A stretch of DNA of 64,000 bases from Castellaniella hirudinis_A (GCF_047468865.1 NZ_JBLGTV010000006.1:1-64000), one strand, 5' to 3'; numbered from the stretch's first letter, positions 44,043-53,691 are shown. The notes: generated by a model not told the origin, from the letters alone. Numbers and translations are program-made.

Positions 44043-45587
44043 CTACAGGCCCAGCTGGCCCCACATCGCGTCCACCCGCTGCTTGACCTCGGCGGACATC
44101 TCGATGGGCCGGCCCCATTCGCGCTGGGTTTCGCCCGGCCATTTGTTGGTGGCGTCCAGCCCCATCTTGCCGCCCAGGCCGGAGACCGGCGAGGCGAAGT
44201 CCAGATAGTCGATGGGGGTGTTTTCCACCAGCAGGGTGTCGCGCACCGGATCCATGCGGGTGGTCATCGCCCAGATGACCTCGGGCCAATCGCGCGGGTT
44301 GATGTCTTCGTCCACCACGACGATGAACTTGGTATACATGAACTGCCGCAAAACACTCCAGAGGCCGAACAGGATGCGCTTGGCGTGGCCCGGGTATTGC
44401 TTGCGGATGGACACCACCGCCAGGCGGTAGCTGCAGCCTTCGGGGGGCAGGTAGAAGTCGGTGATTTCGGGGAACTGGCGTTTCAGCAGGGGCACGAAGA
44501 CTTCGTTCAGGGCTACGCCCAGGACGGCGGGCTCGTCGGGCGGCTTGCCCGTGTAGGTGCTGTGATAGATGGGCTGTCGCCGGTGGGTGATGCGATCCAC
44601 GGTGAACACCGGGAACCAGTCTTGTTCGTTGTAATAGCCGGTGTGGTCGCCGTAGGGGCCTTCCAGCGCCATTTCGTAGCCAGTGTCGGGCGCGGGGGGG
44701 GAACCCTCGGGGACGGTGGGGGCGATGGCCCGGGGATCGTCCGAGGGCAGGAGATGGCCTTCCAGCACGATTTCGGCCTGGGCGGGCACTTGCAGGTCGC
44801 TGCCCAGCGTGGCGGCCAGTTCGGTGCGCGACCCGCGCAGCAGGCCGGCGAACTGATACTCGGACAGGCTGTCGGGGATGGGGGTGACGGCGGCCAGCAG
44901 CGTGGCGGGATCGGTGCCCAGCGCCACCGCGATGGGGAATGGCTGGCCGGGGTGCGCCAGGCAGTGGTCGCGGAAGTCCAGCGCCCCGCCCCGGTGCGAC
45001 AGCCAGCGCATGATCAGCTTGTTGCGGCCGATCAATTGCTGGCGGTAGATGCCCAGGTTCTGCCGCCGGGCATTGGGCCCCCGGGTGATGACCAGGCCCC
45101 AGGTCAGCAGGGGGGCGACGTCGCCCGGCCAGCAGTTTTGCAAGGGCAGCTGGTTCAGATCCACGTCGGCGGCTTCGATGACGATGTCCTGGCAGGCGGC
45201 GCCGCGCACCTGGCGGGGGTTCATGTCCCACAGGGCGGATTTGAGCAGGGCGACCTTGGACAGGGCGTCGCGCATGCCCTGCGGCGGCGTGGGCTCGCGC
45301 AGTGCGGCCAGCAGCTCGCCTGTCTCGCGCAGGGCCGAGACATCCTGGGCCCCCATGCCCCAGGCCACCCGCTGGGGCGTGCCGAACAGATTGGTCAGCA
45401 CCGGCAGGGGGCTGGGCCGCCCCTGATGGCCGGGGTGCTCGAACAGCAGGGCGGGGCCCCCGGCGCGCAGCACGCGGTCGCTGATTTCGGTCATTTCCAG
45501 CGCGGTGGAAACGGGATGCGCAATGCGTTTCAGTTGTCCCCGGCTTTCCAGCTGGGCAATGAAGTCTCGGAGGTCGCGGTATTTCAC
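44043..45587 (-). CDS. ubiD: UbiD family decarboxylase (ubiquinone biosynthesis)
   Basis: A 514-residue prenylated-FMN-dependent decarboxylase removing the carboxyl group of polyprenyl-4-hydroxybenzoate. It opens MKYRDLRDFIAQLESRGQLKRI. The segments EGPYGDHTGYYN and FTVDRITHRRQPIYHSTYTGKPPDE and the metal-binding VVVDEDINPRDW are characteristic. Length is close to E. coli UbiD (497). It needs prFMN from UbiX, which is not in this window. It diverges from the transglycosylase gene across 79 bp. Confidence 0.95.
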   Translation of the reverse strand: MKYRDLRDFIAQLESRGQLKRIAHPVSTALEMTEISDRVLRAGGPALLFEHPGHQGRPSPLPVLTNLFGTPQRVAWGMGAQDVSALRETGELLAALREPTPPQGMRDALSKVALLKSALWDMNPRQVRGAACQDIVIEAADVDLNQLPLQNCWPGDVAPLLTWGLVITRGPNARRQNLGIYRQQLIGRNKLIMRWLSHRGGALDFRDHCLAHPGQPFPIAVALGTDPATLLAAVTPIPDSLSEYQFAGLLRGSRTELAATLGSDLQVPAQAEIVLEGHLLPSDDPRAIAPTVPEGSPPAPDTGYEMALEGPYGDHTGYYNEQDWFPVFTVDRITHRRQPIYHSTYTGKPPDEPAVLGVALNEVFVPLLKRQFPEITDFYLPPEGCSYRLAVVSIRKQYPGHAKRILFGLWSVLRQFMYTKFIVVVDEDINPRDWPEVIWAMTTRMDPVRDTLLVENTPIDYLDFASPVSGLGGKMGLDATNKWPGETQREWGRPIEMSAEVKQRVDAMWGQLGL

Positions 45588-45666
45588 AGATCAGGTCAAT
45601 CAGGTTACAGTGTGGTCGTGCCCAAGATTACCATTCTCCCCGTCCCGTTGGCAGCCGGATACCGTG

Positions 45667-46533
45667 ATGCTTGCAGGGCCTGTACTTGATCGCCTGCGGC
45701 ATGGCCTGCGCGCCGTGCTGCATCCCGTGGGCGAGTTCATCCACGTCAGCGCCATTTACCTGGGCCTGGCGGTCTTGACCACGCTGGCGCTCAGTCTGGT
45801 GCTGCCCTCCATGCGCCAGCAGTCGCAGCAGCTGCACCAGGTGGTGCTGGCGATGTTTCAGGCGGATGGTTCGGGCTATGGCGGCAATGATGCCGAGTAC
45901 GCCTGGGCCTGGCCGGATGAATCCGCCGTCCCGGCGGACGGCCCGATCCAGGATGCCGCCCCGGCGGCGGAGCCGGCCGATACGGAGTCTCCGCTGGCCG
46001 CCGCGTCGCCGGCGGATCCACCCTTGTTCATGCAGGCCCTGGCGGCCAGCATGCGCGATCAGCCCATTCCCGGGGTTTCCGCGGCCCAGACGCAGGGCCT
46101 GCGCAGCTATCTGGCGCGCAAGTACCGGATTTCGCCCAGCGTGGCCGGGGCCTTGGCGCGCACGGCGTTTACCGTGGGCAAAGAATACCAGCTCGATCCC
46201 CAGCTGATCCTGGCGGTCATCGCGATCGAATCCCGCTACAACCCGTTCGTCGAAAGCCCGGTGGGGGCGCAGGGCCTCATGCAGGTCATGGGCAGCGTGC
46301 ACCGCGAAAAACTCAAGGCGCACGGCGGCGCGGCGGCCATTTTCAATCCGGTGGTCAATCTGCGCATCGGCGCCCAGATCCTGTCCGACTGTATCCGGCG
46401 GCGCGGTTCGGTCGAAGGCGGGCTGGCCTGTTATGTGGGGGCCTCCGGCCCCGGCGATGGCGGCTACGGGGCCAAGGTGCTGGCGGAACGCCGCCGCATC
46501 GCGCTGGCGTCGGGGATTCCGCTGGGCAAATAA
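45667..46533 (+). CDS. lytic transglycosylase (SLT domain)
   Basis: A 288-residue murein-cleaving enzyme. A hydrophobic N-terminal anchor (about 25-45, SAIYLGLAVLTTLALSLVLP) and an acidic Pro/Ala linker precede a C-terminal SLT domain (about 150-288). The catalytic Glu lies in AVIAIESRYNPFVESPVGAQGLMQVM; NLRIGAQIL and GGLACYVGA complete the fold. ATG 45667 is taken; the upstream in-frame sequence lies antisense to ubiD. It is probably membrane-anchored in the periplasm. Confidence 0.88.
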   Translation: MLAGPVLDRLRHGLRAVLHPVGEFIHVSAIYLGLAVLTTLALSLVLPSMRQQSQQLHQVVLAMFQADGSGYGGNDAEYAWAWPDESAVPADGPIQDAAPAAEPADTESPLAAASPADPPLFMQALAASMRDQPIPGVSAAQTQGLRSYLARKYRISPSVAGALARTAFTVGKEYQLDPQLILAVIAIESRYNPFVESPVGAQGLMQVMGSVHREKLKAHGGAAAIFNPVVNLRIGAQILSDCIRRRGSVEGGLACYVGASGPGDGGYGAKVLAERRRIALASGIPLGK

Positions 46534-46534
46534 G

Positions 46535-47710
46535 TCAGCGGCCTGCGCGAACCTGATCCAGGAAAGCCTGCATGCGGGGGATGGCATCGCGCAGGCGATC
46601 CAGGCCGGTGGCATAGGAAAACCGCACGGTGCGCCGGGCGTGGGCTTGGCCGAAATCCAGGCCGGGTACGGATGCCACCCCGGCCTCGTGCAGCAGCCGG
46701 TGGCAGAACGTGGTGCTGTCCAGCCCCAGGGCGCCGATGTCCGCGAAGATATAAAACGCCCCGTCCGGCGCGGCGGGCACGGCCAGGCCCAGGCGGTCGA
46801 ATGCGGGCAGCAGGTAATCGCGGCGTTCCTTGAATGACAGCCGGCGGCGTTCGTAGACCTGCATGACTTCGGGCTCGAAGCAGCTCAGGGCGGCATGCTG
46901 CGACAGGGCCGGGGCGCAGATCGCCAGGCTGGCGGCCAGGCGTTCGATGGCGGGCATGAGGGCGGCGGGGGCCATCAGCCAGCCCAGCCGCCAGCCGGTC
47001 ATGTGGAAGTATTTCGAGAAGCTGTTGATGACCACGATGTCGTCGTCCAGCGTCAGGGCGCTTTGCGGGGCCTGGTCGTAGTACAGGCCCAGGTAGATTT
47101 CGTCCATGATGACGAAGCCGCCCCGGGCGCGCACGGCGGCGATCAGGGCGCGCAGGGCCTCGCGCGGCATGGATGTGCCGGTGGGGTTGCTGGGGGAGGC
47201 GATCAGCACCCCCCGGGTGTCGGGCCCCCAATGGGCGTCGATGTCGTCCGCGCCCAGTTGGAAGCGGTTGGCGGCCGTGGTGGGGATCAGACGCGTGCGC
47301 CCGCCGGCCGCCGTGATGAAGTTCTGGTTGGCCGGGTATGACGGGTCGGGCATCAGGACTTCGTCGCTCGGGTTGATCAGGGCCAGGGTGGCCAGCATCA
47401 GCGCCCCCGACGCGCCCGCCGTGACCAGTATCCGGGACGGATCGACGGTGGCGCCGAAATGCGCCTGATAATAATGGGCGATGGCTTCGCGCAGGGCGGG
47501 GATGCCGGCCGGCGCGGTATAGCCGCTGAGTCCCGCATCCGCCGCGCGGTTCAAGGTTTCCAGCACCCGGGCCGGGGCGGTGAAATCGGGTTCGCCGATC
47601 CCCAGGCTGATGATGTCGTGGCCTTGGGCGGCCAGTGCTTGTGCCTGTTTCAGGACTTCTACAGCGTAAAATGGAACCGTGTGTTCGGTTCTGTCGGCCA
47701 ATCGGACCAT
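46535..47710 (-). CDS. PLP-dependent class I aminotransferase
   Basis: A 391-residue cytoplasmic fold-type I aminotransferase. Key features are GEPDFTAPARVLE near residue 42, NPTGTSMPREAL (substrate/cofactor Asn) near 165, MDEIYLGLYYD with the PLP-binding Asp/Tyr, and SFSKYFHMTGWRLGW with the Schiff-base Lys near 235. Closest subgroups are alanine/aspartate-type enzymes; substrate is not decided by sequence. It diverges from the next gene across about 40 bp and is 1 bp from the convergent transglycosylase. Confidence 0.9.
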   Translation of the reverse strand: MVRLADRTEHTVPFYAVEVLKQAQALAAQGHDIISLGIGEPDFTAPARVLETLNRAADAGLSGYTAPAGIPALREAIAHYYQAHFGATVDPSRILVTAGASGALMLATLALINPSDEVLMPDPSYPANQNFITAAGGRTRLIPTTAANRFQLGADDIDAHWGPDTRGVLIASPSNPTGTSMPREALRALIAAVRARGGFVIMDEIYLGLYYDQAPQSALTLDDDIVVINSFSKYFHMTGWRLGWLMAPAALMPAIERLAASLAICAPALSQHAALSCFEPEVMQVYERRRLSFKERRDYLLPAFDRLGLAVPAAPDGAFYIFADIGALGLDSTTFCHRLLHEAGVASVPGLDFGQAHARRTVRFSYATGLDRLRDAIPRMQAFLDQVRAGR

Positions 47711-47752
47711 GACGACTCTCTACCGCATTGCTTAAAAAGAAGGATTGTAGCC

Positions 47753-48676
47753 TTGGCAACAGATCATTCCGACATGCCCTCGCCGTCGCGCCGCGCCTTT
47801 CTCTCGGGCCGCCGCGCCCAGCGTTCGCCCTGGGATGACTTTCTGTCCCGCCTGCGCCGGGGGGCGGATGGCCAAGTGTTCGATTTTGCCACGGCGGCGG
47901 GCAGTGCCCGCCTCGTGCCGGCCAACATGCAGGATGTCTATCGGGCGCGCAGCCTGTGCCTGGAACATGGCGTCACCTTGGCGCTGGATGGCATCCCGGC
48001 GTCCGCCGCCCTGGACGACATGCCCGTGCTGTGGGTCGAGCCCGGCGCGGCGATGGCGCGCCACGAACGCCTGGGGCCGGACGATTCGCGCTGGTTCGTC
48101 CAGCCCGGCTGCCTGATCGGCGATCTGGAAGCCGCCGGCCTGCCGCAGTTTTGCGATCAGCCCCCTCACTTGACCGTGGCGGCCTGGCTGGCCGACCGGC
48201 GCGCGTGCGACTGGGATCGGGGCTGCACCGCCGACAGCGGGCTGGTGCACGCCATGGTGTTGCTGTCCGATGGCACGCAGGCGAATCTGGGCGCCTTCGG
48301 GGTGGATAACCGCAAGCCGCTGGATAACCTGCGGGTTCAGGCGATGATTCCGCGCCTGTTCGAGCTGCAGGCTGGTGTTCAGGATGCGGCCGAGGATGGC
48401 CCGGAATGGGCGGCGCGCTATCGCCTGGACGCCCTGGCCCCCGCCCAGGGCCAAACCGTCAACCTGGCGCATCTGCTGCTGGGGCATGGGGGCGAACTCG
48501 GCTGGGTAGAATGGCTGGTGTTCGATCAGCGGGCGGGGCGGCCCGCCGACCGCGCCTATCCGGCGCGCTACGGCAATCGTCCCGGGCCGGATGCCGCCGC
48601 TCAGGCCCGGGACGAGGCGATCCGCCAGTTGTTCGACCCGGACAGCCTGTTTCCGGCGCACAGCCAGCTGTTTTAG
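47753..48676 (+). CDS. FAD-binding oxidoreductase-like protein, single domain
   Basis: A protein of 307 residues from TTG 47753 (AAGGA 8 nt upstream) or 300 from ATG 47774. The middle contains NMQDVYRARSLCLEHG, WFVQPGCLIGDLEAAGLPQF and TVAAWLADRRACDWDRGCTADSGLVHAMVLLSDGTQANLGAFG, which resemble the FAD-binding PCMH fold of FAD-linked oxidases. The usual C-terminal oxidase domain is short or missing. The N-terminus has SRRAFLSGRR, recalling a twin-arginine motif, but no hydrophobic stretch follows. Function and substrate are unknown. It ends DSLFPAHSQLF, like other FAD-linked oxidases (FDP...LNPG). Confidence 0.65.
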   Translation: MATDHSDMPSPSRRAFLSGRRAQRSPWDDFLSRLRRGADGQVFDFATAAGSARLVPANMQDVYRARSLCLEHGVTLALDGIPASAALDDMPVLWVEPGAAMARHERLGPDDSRWFVQPGCLIGDLEAAGLPQFCDQPPHLTVAAWLADRRACDWDRGCTADSGLVHAMVLLSDGTQANLGAFGVDNRKPLDNLRVQAMIPRLFELQAGVQDAAEDGPEWAARYRLDALAPAQGQTVNLAHLLLGHGGELGWVEWLVFDQRAGRPADRAYPARYGNRPGPDAAAQARDEAIRQLFDPDSLFPAHSQLF

Positions 48677-48876
48677 GCCGCGGCCCGCGCTTTCAGCCGC
48701 TGTCCGCTTGCCGTGGCGGCCTGTTCCAAGCGTCCGCCCGCCGCGATCCGTGGCGCGCCGGGCGGCTATCGGCGTGGCGCATGCGGCGCATATGCCACGG
48801 GTCATACCCTTGCCGGTATCTAGCAGCTAGAATGTCTGGCGTAACCCCCCCCCTCAATTGATACCAAGGCATCACG

Positions 48877-51171
48877 ATGGAAGAATCCCTGCGCAAGGCC
48901 GCACTCGAATACCATGAGCATGGGCGTCCCGGGAAAATCTCGGTCACTCCCACCAAACAGCTCTCCAACCAGCGGGATCTGGCGCTGGCCTATTCCCCTG
49001 GCGTGGCAGCCGCCTGCGAAGAAATCGTGGCCGACGCCCATAATGCGTTCCGCTATACCGGCCGGGGCAATCTGGTGGGGGTGATCACCAACGGCACGGC
49101 GGTGCTGGGCCTGGGCAACATCGGCCCGCTGGCCTCCAAGCCCGTGATGGAAGGCAAGGCCGTGCTGTTCAAGAAATTCTCCGGCCTGGATGTCTTCGAT
49201 ATTGAAATCAACGAACAAGACCCCGACAAGCTGGTGGACATCATCGCCGGGCTGGAACCCACCTTCGGCGGTATCAACCTCGAAGACATCAAGGCCCCCG
49301 AATGCTTCGAGGTCGAGCGCAAGCTGCGCGAGCGCATGAAGATCCCCGTCTTCCACGACGACCAGCACGGCACGGCCATCTGCGTCACGGCGGCCTTCAT
49401 CAACGGCCTGGAAGTCGTCGGCAAGGACATCGCCCAGGTCAAGGTCGTGGTGTCGGGGGCGGGGGCCGCCGCCCTGGGTTGCCTGGATCTGATGATGGAC
49501 ATGGGGCTGCCGCTGGAACACATCTGGGTGTCCGACATCGAAGGCGTGGTCTACGAGGGCCGCACCGCCCTGATGGACGAAAAAAAATCCCGCTTCGCCA
49601 AGGCCACCGATGCCCGCACGCTGGACGACATCATCGGCGACGCCGACGTGTTTCTGGGCCTGTCCGCCGGGGGGGTGCTGAAGCCCGACATGGTCAAGAA
49701 AATGGCCGCCCGTCCTCTGATTCTGGCCTTGGCCAACCCCAACCCCGAAATCCTGCCCGCTGAGGCCTTGGCCGTGCGCGCCGATGCCGTCATCGCCACG
49801 GGGCGTTCGGACTTTCCCAATCAGGTCAATAATGTCCTGTGCTTCCCGTATATTTTCCGGGGGGCGCTGGACGTCGGGGCCACCACCATCACCCGGGGCA
49901 TGGAAAAAGCCGCCGTCATGGCGATCTGCAAGCTGGCCCGCGAAGAACAAAACGACGTCGTGGCGGCCGCCTATGGCCTGTACGACGTGTCCTTCGGCGC
50001 CGGCTATTTCATCCCCAAGCCTTTCGATCCGCGCCTGATCGTGCGCATTTCCCCGGCGGTGGCCCAGGCCGCCATGGACGACGGCGTGGCCGCCCGGCCG
50101 CTGGACAGCATCGAAGGCTACGCCGAACAGCTCGAACAGTTCGTCTACCACTCGGGCGCCTTCATGAAGCCCTTGTTCTCGGCTGCGCGCGCCATGATCC
50201 GCGAAGGCGGCAAGGCGCGCATCGTTTTCGCCGAAGGCGAGGACGAACGCGTCTTGCGGGCCGTGCAGATCGTGGTCGACGAGCGCGTGGCCAAGCCCAT
50301 CCTCATCGGCCGCCCGGCCGTGCTGGCGGCCCGCATCGAGAAATACGGGCTGCGCATCCGCCTGGGCCAGGACGTCGAGGTCACCAACCCCGAGCACGAC
50401 GAGCGCTTCCATCAGTACTGGACCACCTACTGGGAACTCATGTGCCGCCAGGGCATCACCAAGGAAATGGCGCGCGTCGAGATGCGCCGCCGCCTGACCC
50501 TGATCGGCGCCATGATGGTGCGCCTGGGCGATGCCGACGGCATGATCTGCGGCACGGTGGGATCCTATGGCAATCATCTGCGCTTCATCGACGAGGTGCT
50601 GGGCCTGCAGCCCGGGGCCAAGACCTACGCCGCGATGAATATCCTGCTGCTCGAAGAACGCACCATCGCGCTGGCCGACACCCACGTGAACGACATGCCC
50701 AGTGCCGAACAGATCGCCGAGATCACCTTGATGGCGGCCGAGGAAATGCGGCGCCTCAACATCGAGCCCAAGGTGGCCTTGCTGTCGCGCTCCAATTTCG
50801 GCACAGGCAGTTCGTCCTCGGGCGAAAAAATGCGGGCGGCGCTCGGCATGGTGCGCGAACGCGATCCGGGGCTGGAAGTCGATGGCGAAATGCACGGGGA
50901 CTGCGCCCTGGATCCCGCCCTGCGCCAGCGCATCCTGCCTTCCACCACCTTGCAGGGCGAAGCCAATCTGCTGATCTGCCCCAGCGTCGATGCCGGGAAT
51001 ATCGCCTATAACCTGCTGAAGACCGCCGCGGGCGGCAATGTGGCGGTGGGGCCGTTCCTGTTGGGGGCAAATGCCCCGGTGCATATCCTGACATCCAGCT
51101 CCACGGTGCGCCGGATCGTCAATATGGCCGCTTTGACGGTGGTCGATGCCAACAAGCCGCGCCGCCACTGA
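48877..51171 (+). CDS. maeB: NADP-dependent malic enzyme MaeB
   Basis: A 764-residue two-domain enzyme. Residues 1 to about 430 are malic enzyme (ALAYSPGVAAACEEI, VPVFHDDQHGTAI-type block as KIPVFHDDQHGTAI, GAGAAALGCLDL NAD(P)-binding motif). About 440-764 is a phosphotransacetylase-like domain (IVFAEGEDERVLRA, SRSNFGTGSSSSGEKM) that is regulatory in MaeB. It makes pyruvate and NADPH from malate. AAGG precedes the ATG. The patatin gene overlaps its 3' end by 26 nt. Confidence 0.95.
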   Translation: MEESLRKAALEYHEHGRPGKISVTPTKQLSNQRDLALAYSPGVAAACEEIVADAHNAFRYTGRGNLVGVITNGTAVLGLGNIGPLASKPVMEGKAVLFKKFSGLDVFDIEINEQDPDKLVDIIAGLEPTFGGINLEDIKAPECFEVERKLRERMKIPVFHDDQHGTAICVTAAFINGLEVVGKDIAQVKVVVSGAGAAALGCLDLMMDMGLPLEHIWVSDIEGVVYEGRTALMDEKKSRFAKATDARTLDDIIGDADVFLGLSAGGVLKPDMVKKMAARPLILALANPNPEILPAEALAVRADAVIATGRSDFPNQVNNVLCFPYIFRGALDVGATTITRGMEKAAVMAICKLAREEQNDVVAAAYGLYDVSFGAGYFIPKPFDPRLIVRISPAVAQAAMDDGVAARPLDSIEGYAEQLEQFVYHSGAFMKPLFSAARAMIREGGKARIVFAEGEDERVLRAVQIVVDERVAKPILIGRPAVLAARIEKYGLRIRLGQDVEVTNPEHDERFHQYWTTYWELMCRQGITKEMARVEMRRRLTLIGAMMVRLGDADGMICGTVGSYGNHLRFIDEVLGLQPGAKTYAAMNILLLEERTIALADTHVNDMPSAEQIAEITLMAAEEMRRLNIEPKVALLSRSNFGTGSSSSGEKMRAALGMVRERDPGLEVDGEMHGDCALDPALRQRILPSTTLQGEANLLICPSVDAGNIAYNLLKTAAGGNVAVGPFLLGANAPVHILTSSSTVRRIVNMAALTVVDANKPRRH

Positions 51172-52357
51172 CCGCCCGCATATCGGGCTGGTCATGACGG
51201 GCGGCGGCGCGCGCGCCGCCTACCAGGCCGGGGTGCTGTCCGGGGTGCTGCAGGTGCTGGACCCCGCCGGCAGCCCGGCTTTTCGCAATCCGTTCGATAT
51301 TCTCTGCGGCACCTCCGCCGGGGCGATCAATGCGACCGCGCTGGCGTGCCGCGCCCACCAGCCGCATCGCGCGGTCGATCATCTGTGCGCCTTGTGGGCG
51401 GCCCTGCATGTCCCGGACATCTACTATGCCGATGCCCCGCGCCTGATGCGCACGGGGCTGCAGTGGCTGGCCATGCTGACCCTGGGCTGGATACGGCCGC
51501 AGTGGTCCAGCCACGCGCCGCATTCCCTGCTGGACAACCAGCCTTTGTCGCAGTTGCTGGGGCGCACGCTCAGTTTCCCGCGCCTGCGCACCAATCTGTC
51601 ACGCGGCCATTTGCAGGCGCTGGCCATTACCGCCACCGCCTATACGACGGGCGAGCACCTGACCTTCTACCAGGCGCGGGGAGAAATCCGCCCCTGGACG
51701 CGCACCCTGCGCCGGGCGGTGTCCTGTCCGATCGGGGTGGATCACCTGCTGGCTTCCAGCGCCATCCCGTTCGTGTTTCCCGCCCGCGCCATCCTGCTGG
51801 GCGACCGGACTTTGTGGTGCGGCGACGGCTCCATGCGGCAGCTGGCCCCGATCAGTCCGGCCATCCACCTGGGGGCGCAGCGGGTGTTCGTGATCGGCAC
51901 CAACTACCAGGATGAAACCCAGCCGGGCATCCGCGAACTCAGCCCGAGCTACCCCAGCCTGGCCCAGGTGGCGGGGCACACGCTGTCCAATATTTTTCTT
52001 GACGGAGTCTCGGTCGATATCGAGCGCATGACCCGGATCAATGCGCTGCTTGCACGAATCCCCGCAAATGGATTAAAAAGCGAGACATTGCGGCCCATCC
52101 AAACCTTGATGATCGCACCCAGCCGGTCCCTGGACGAAATCGCCCTGGAACACCTGCATGAACTGCCTCGCGCGGTGCGAACCTTGTTCCGGGTGCTCGG
52201 GGTATCCCCTCGTAAACGTCAGGCCGGGGGTGGGGCGCTGGCATCCTATCTCTTGTTCGAAGCAGGCTATACCAAGGACCTGATCGCGTTAGGCAGGGCA
52301 GACAGCATGAATCATGCTGATGAAATCATCGCTTTTTTCAAGGAGTGGTCCGCATGA
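51146..52357 (+). CDS. patatin-like phospholipase
   Basis: A 403-residue lipid acyl hydrolase of the RssA/patatin group. The oxyanion-hole motif GGGARAAYQAGVL is near residue 15, the nucleophile Ser lies in CGTSAGAIN near 55, and the catalytic Asp is in CGDGSMRQL near 228 (DGS instead of the usual DGG/A). No signal peptide is seen. It overlaps maeB by 26 nt and its stop overlaps the barstar ATG. The last third (about 290-403) is not conserved. Confidence 0.86.
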   Translation: MPTSRAATDRPHIGLVMTGGGARAAYQAGVLSGVLQVLDPAGSPAFRNPFDILCGTSAGAINATALACRAHQPHRAVDHLCALWAALHVPDIYYADAPRLMRTGLQWLAMLTLGWIRPQWSSHAPHSLLDNQPLSQLLGRTLSFPRLRTNLSRGHLQALAITATAYTTGEHLTFYQARGEIRPWTRTLRRAVSCPIGVDHLLASSAIPFVFPARAILLGDRTLWCGDGSMRQLAPISPAIHLGAQRVFVIGTNYQDETQPGIRELSPSYPSLAQVAGHTLSNIFLDGVSVDIERMTRINALLARIPANGLKSETLRPIQTLMIAPSRSLDEIALEHLHELPRAVRTLFRVLGVSPRKRQAGGGALASYLLFEAGYTKDLIALGRADSMNHADEIIAFFKEWSA

Positions 52358-52818
52358 GTCTGGTCCAGTCAAGCAAATTATTCTCCCAGGGCGGCATGCT
52401 CGATGCCCAGGCGATCCCCGAGGCCGATGCGCTGGCCGCCGCCACCGAGGCCGGCCTGACCGCCTTCGTGGTCGATTGCGACCGCGCGCGCAGCCGTTCC
52501 GCCGTGCTGCGGGCGGTGGTCAAGGCCATCGACTACCCGGAATTCTTCGGCGGCAACCTGGACGCCCTGTACGATTGCCTGTGCGATACGGTCGGCGATC
52601 AGAAAACCGGCCTGTTCCTGTGGTTCCGGCACCTGCATTCGGGCGACCCCGCCCTGGCCGAGGACACCCAGGCCATCCGCGGCGTCTGCGAGGACGTCGT
52701 CGAATACGGCCAGAACAACGAGCGCGTCTTTGTCTATGCCATCCAGCATGCCGGGGCCCATCCCGACCCCGAGCCCGGCGTCGACCCCACCCCGTATTCA
52801 GGGCGCGAAGACGGCTGA
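52354..52818 (+). CDS. barstar-family (barnase inhibitor-like) protein
   Basis: A 154-residue acidic protein. The Barstar domain spans about residues 33-125: FVVDCDRARSRSAVLRAVVKAIDYPEFFGGNLDALYDCLCD, where the DYPEFFGGNLDAL block is the family hallmark. Barstars inhibit secreted ribonucleases. No barnase-like RNase gene lies in this window, so it is an orphan immunity or housekeeping copy. ATG 52354 has AGGAG upstream and overlaps the patatin stop, so it is translated with patatin. Confidence 0.85.
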   Translation: MSLVQSSKLFSQGGMLDAQAIPEADALAAATEAGLTAFVVDCDRARSRSAVLRAVVKAIDYPEFFGGNLDALYDCLCDTVGDQKTGLFLWFRHLHSGDPALAEDTQAIRGVCEDVVEYGQNNERVFVYAIQHAGAHPDPEPGVDPTPYSGREDG

Positions 52819-52831
52819 TTTGCGCATGTCT

Positions 52832-53554
52832 TTACCAGTCCAGCAGGGCGGTGGCCGCGGCCGCCATGGCCAGGCCGGCGGTTTCGGTGCGCAAGACGCG
52901 CGGCCCAAACCGGACTGGCTGCAGGCCGCGGCGCTGGCCTAATGCCAGTTCGGCATCCGACCAGCCGCCTTCGGGGCCGACCAGCAGGCTGAGTCGCCGA
53001 TCCACGGACTGCAGCGCCTGGTCGAAGGACTGGCCGCCCTCCGGGTGGGCGAACAGCGCGGGGCCGTCCAGGCCCTCCAGGCAGGCGGCCAGGGGCGCGG
53101 GATCCAGCACGCGCATCAGGCGGTTGCGGCCGCATTGTTCGCTGGCCGCCTGGACGATGGCGCGCCAGTGGGCCAGGCGCTTGTCCAGCCGTGCGCCGCT
53201 CAGGCGCAGCACGCTGCGTTCGGCCATGACCGGCGCCACCGCGTACACGCCCAGCTCGACCGCCTTTTCGATCACCCAGTCCATCTTGTCGCCCGAGGCG
53301 ATCCCCTGCAGCAGCATCAGCCGGCCTTGCAGTTCGCGTTCGGCGGGGTCGTGGGTGCCCAGCTGGGCCTGCGCCCGGCGTCCCTGCACGCGCAGGGTGG
53401 CGGGGTATTGCCCGCCCTGTCCGTCGAACAGGGTGATGGCCGTGCCGTCGGCCAGGCGCAGAACCCGCAGCGCATGATGGGCCAGGGCTTCGGGCAGGTC
53501 GATGGCGGTATGGGCCCGCAGGGCCGCGGAACAAAAAAAGCGAGGCATGGGCAT
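52832..53554 (-). CDS. rsmE: 16S rRNA (uracil1498-N3)-methyltransferase RsmE
   Basis: A 240-residue SPOUT-family methyltransferase. It opens MPRFFCSAALRA-type sequence with a PUA-like domain. The SPOUT knot includes KMDWVIEKAVELGV near 93, SVLRLSG, ASEQCGRNRLMRV, and the SAM-binding LLVGPEGGWSDAE near 190, followed by GPRVLRTETAGLAM. It diverges from tkt across 137 bp and is convergent with barstar (13 bp apart). Confidence 0.94.
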   Translation of the reverse strand: MPMPRFFCSAALRAHTAIDLPEALAHHALRVLRLADGTAITLFDGQGGQYPATLRVQGRRAQAQLGTHDPAERELQGRLMLLQGIASGDKMDWVIEKAVELGVYAVAPVMAERSVLRLSGARLDKRLAHWRAIVQAASEQCGRNRLMRVLDPAPLAACLEGLDGPALFAHPEGGQSFDQALQSVDRRLSLLVGPEGGWSDAELALGQRRGLQPVRFGPRVLRTETAGLAMAAAATALLDW

Positions 53555-53691
53555 GGATGGCGGTCGATGTCCCCGGATGGGTATGCCGGGAATATAAACC
53601 GTTGCCGGTGCGGTGGTAAAATTCAGGGCTTTGTCATCCTAGATTATGGCAAGACCCGCAGCGCTGGCTGCATGGCTTGCCCCAAGACCCT

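Noticed and set aside
47774..47850. Tat signal peptide on the FAD-oxidase-like protein
   Set aside because: SRRAFLSG resembles the motif, but the following residues are basic and polar, with no hydrophobic core or cleavage site.
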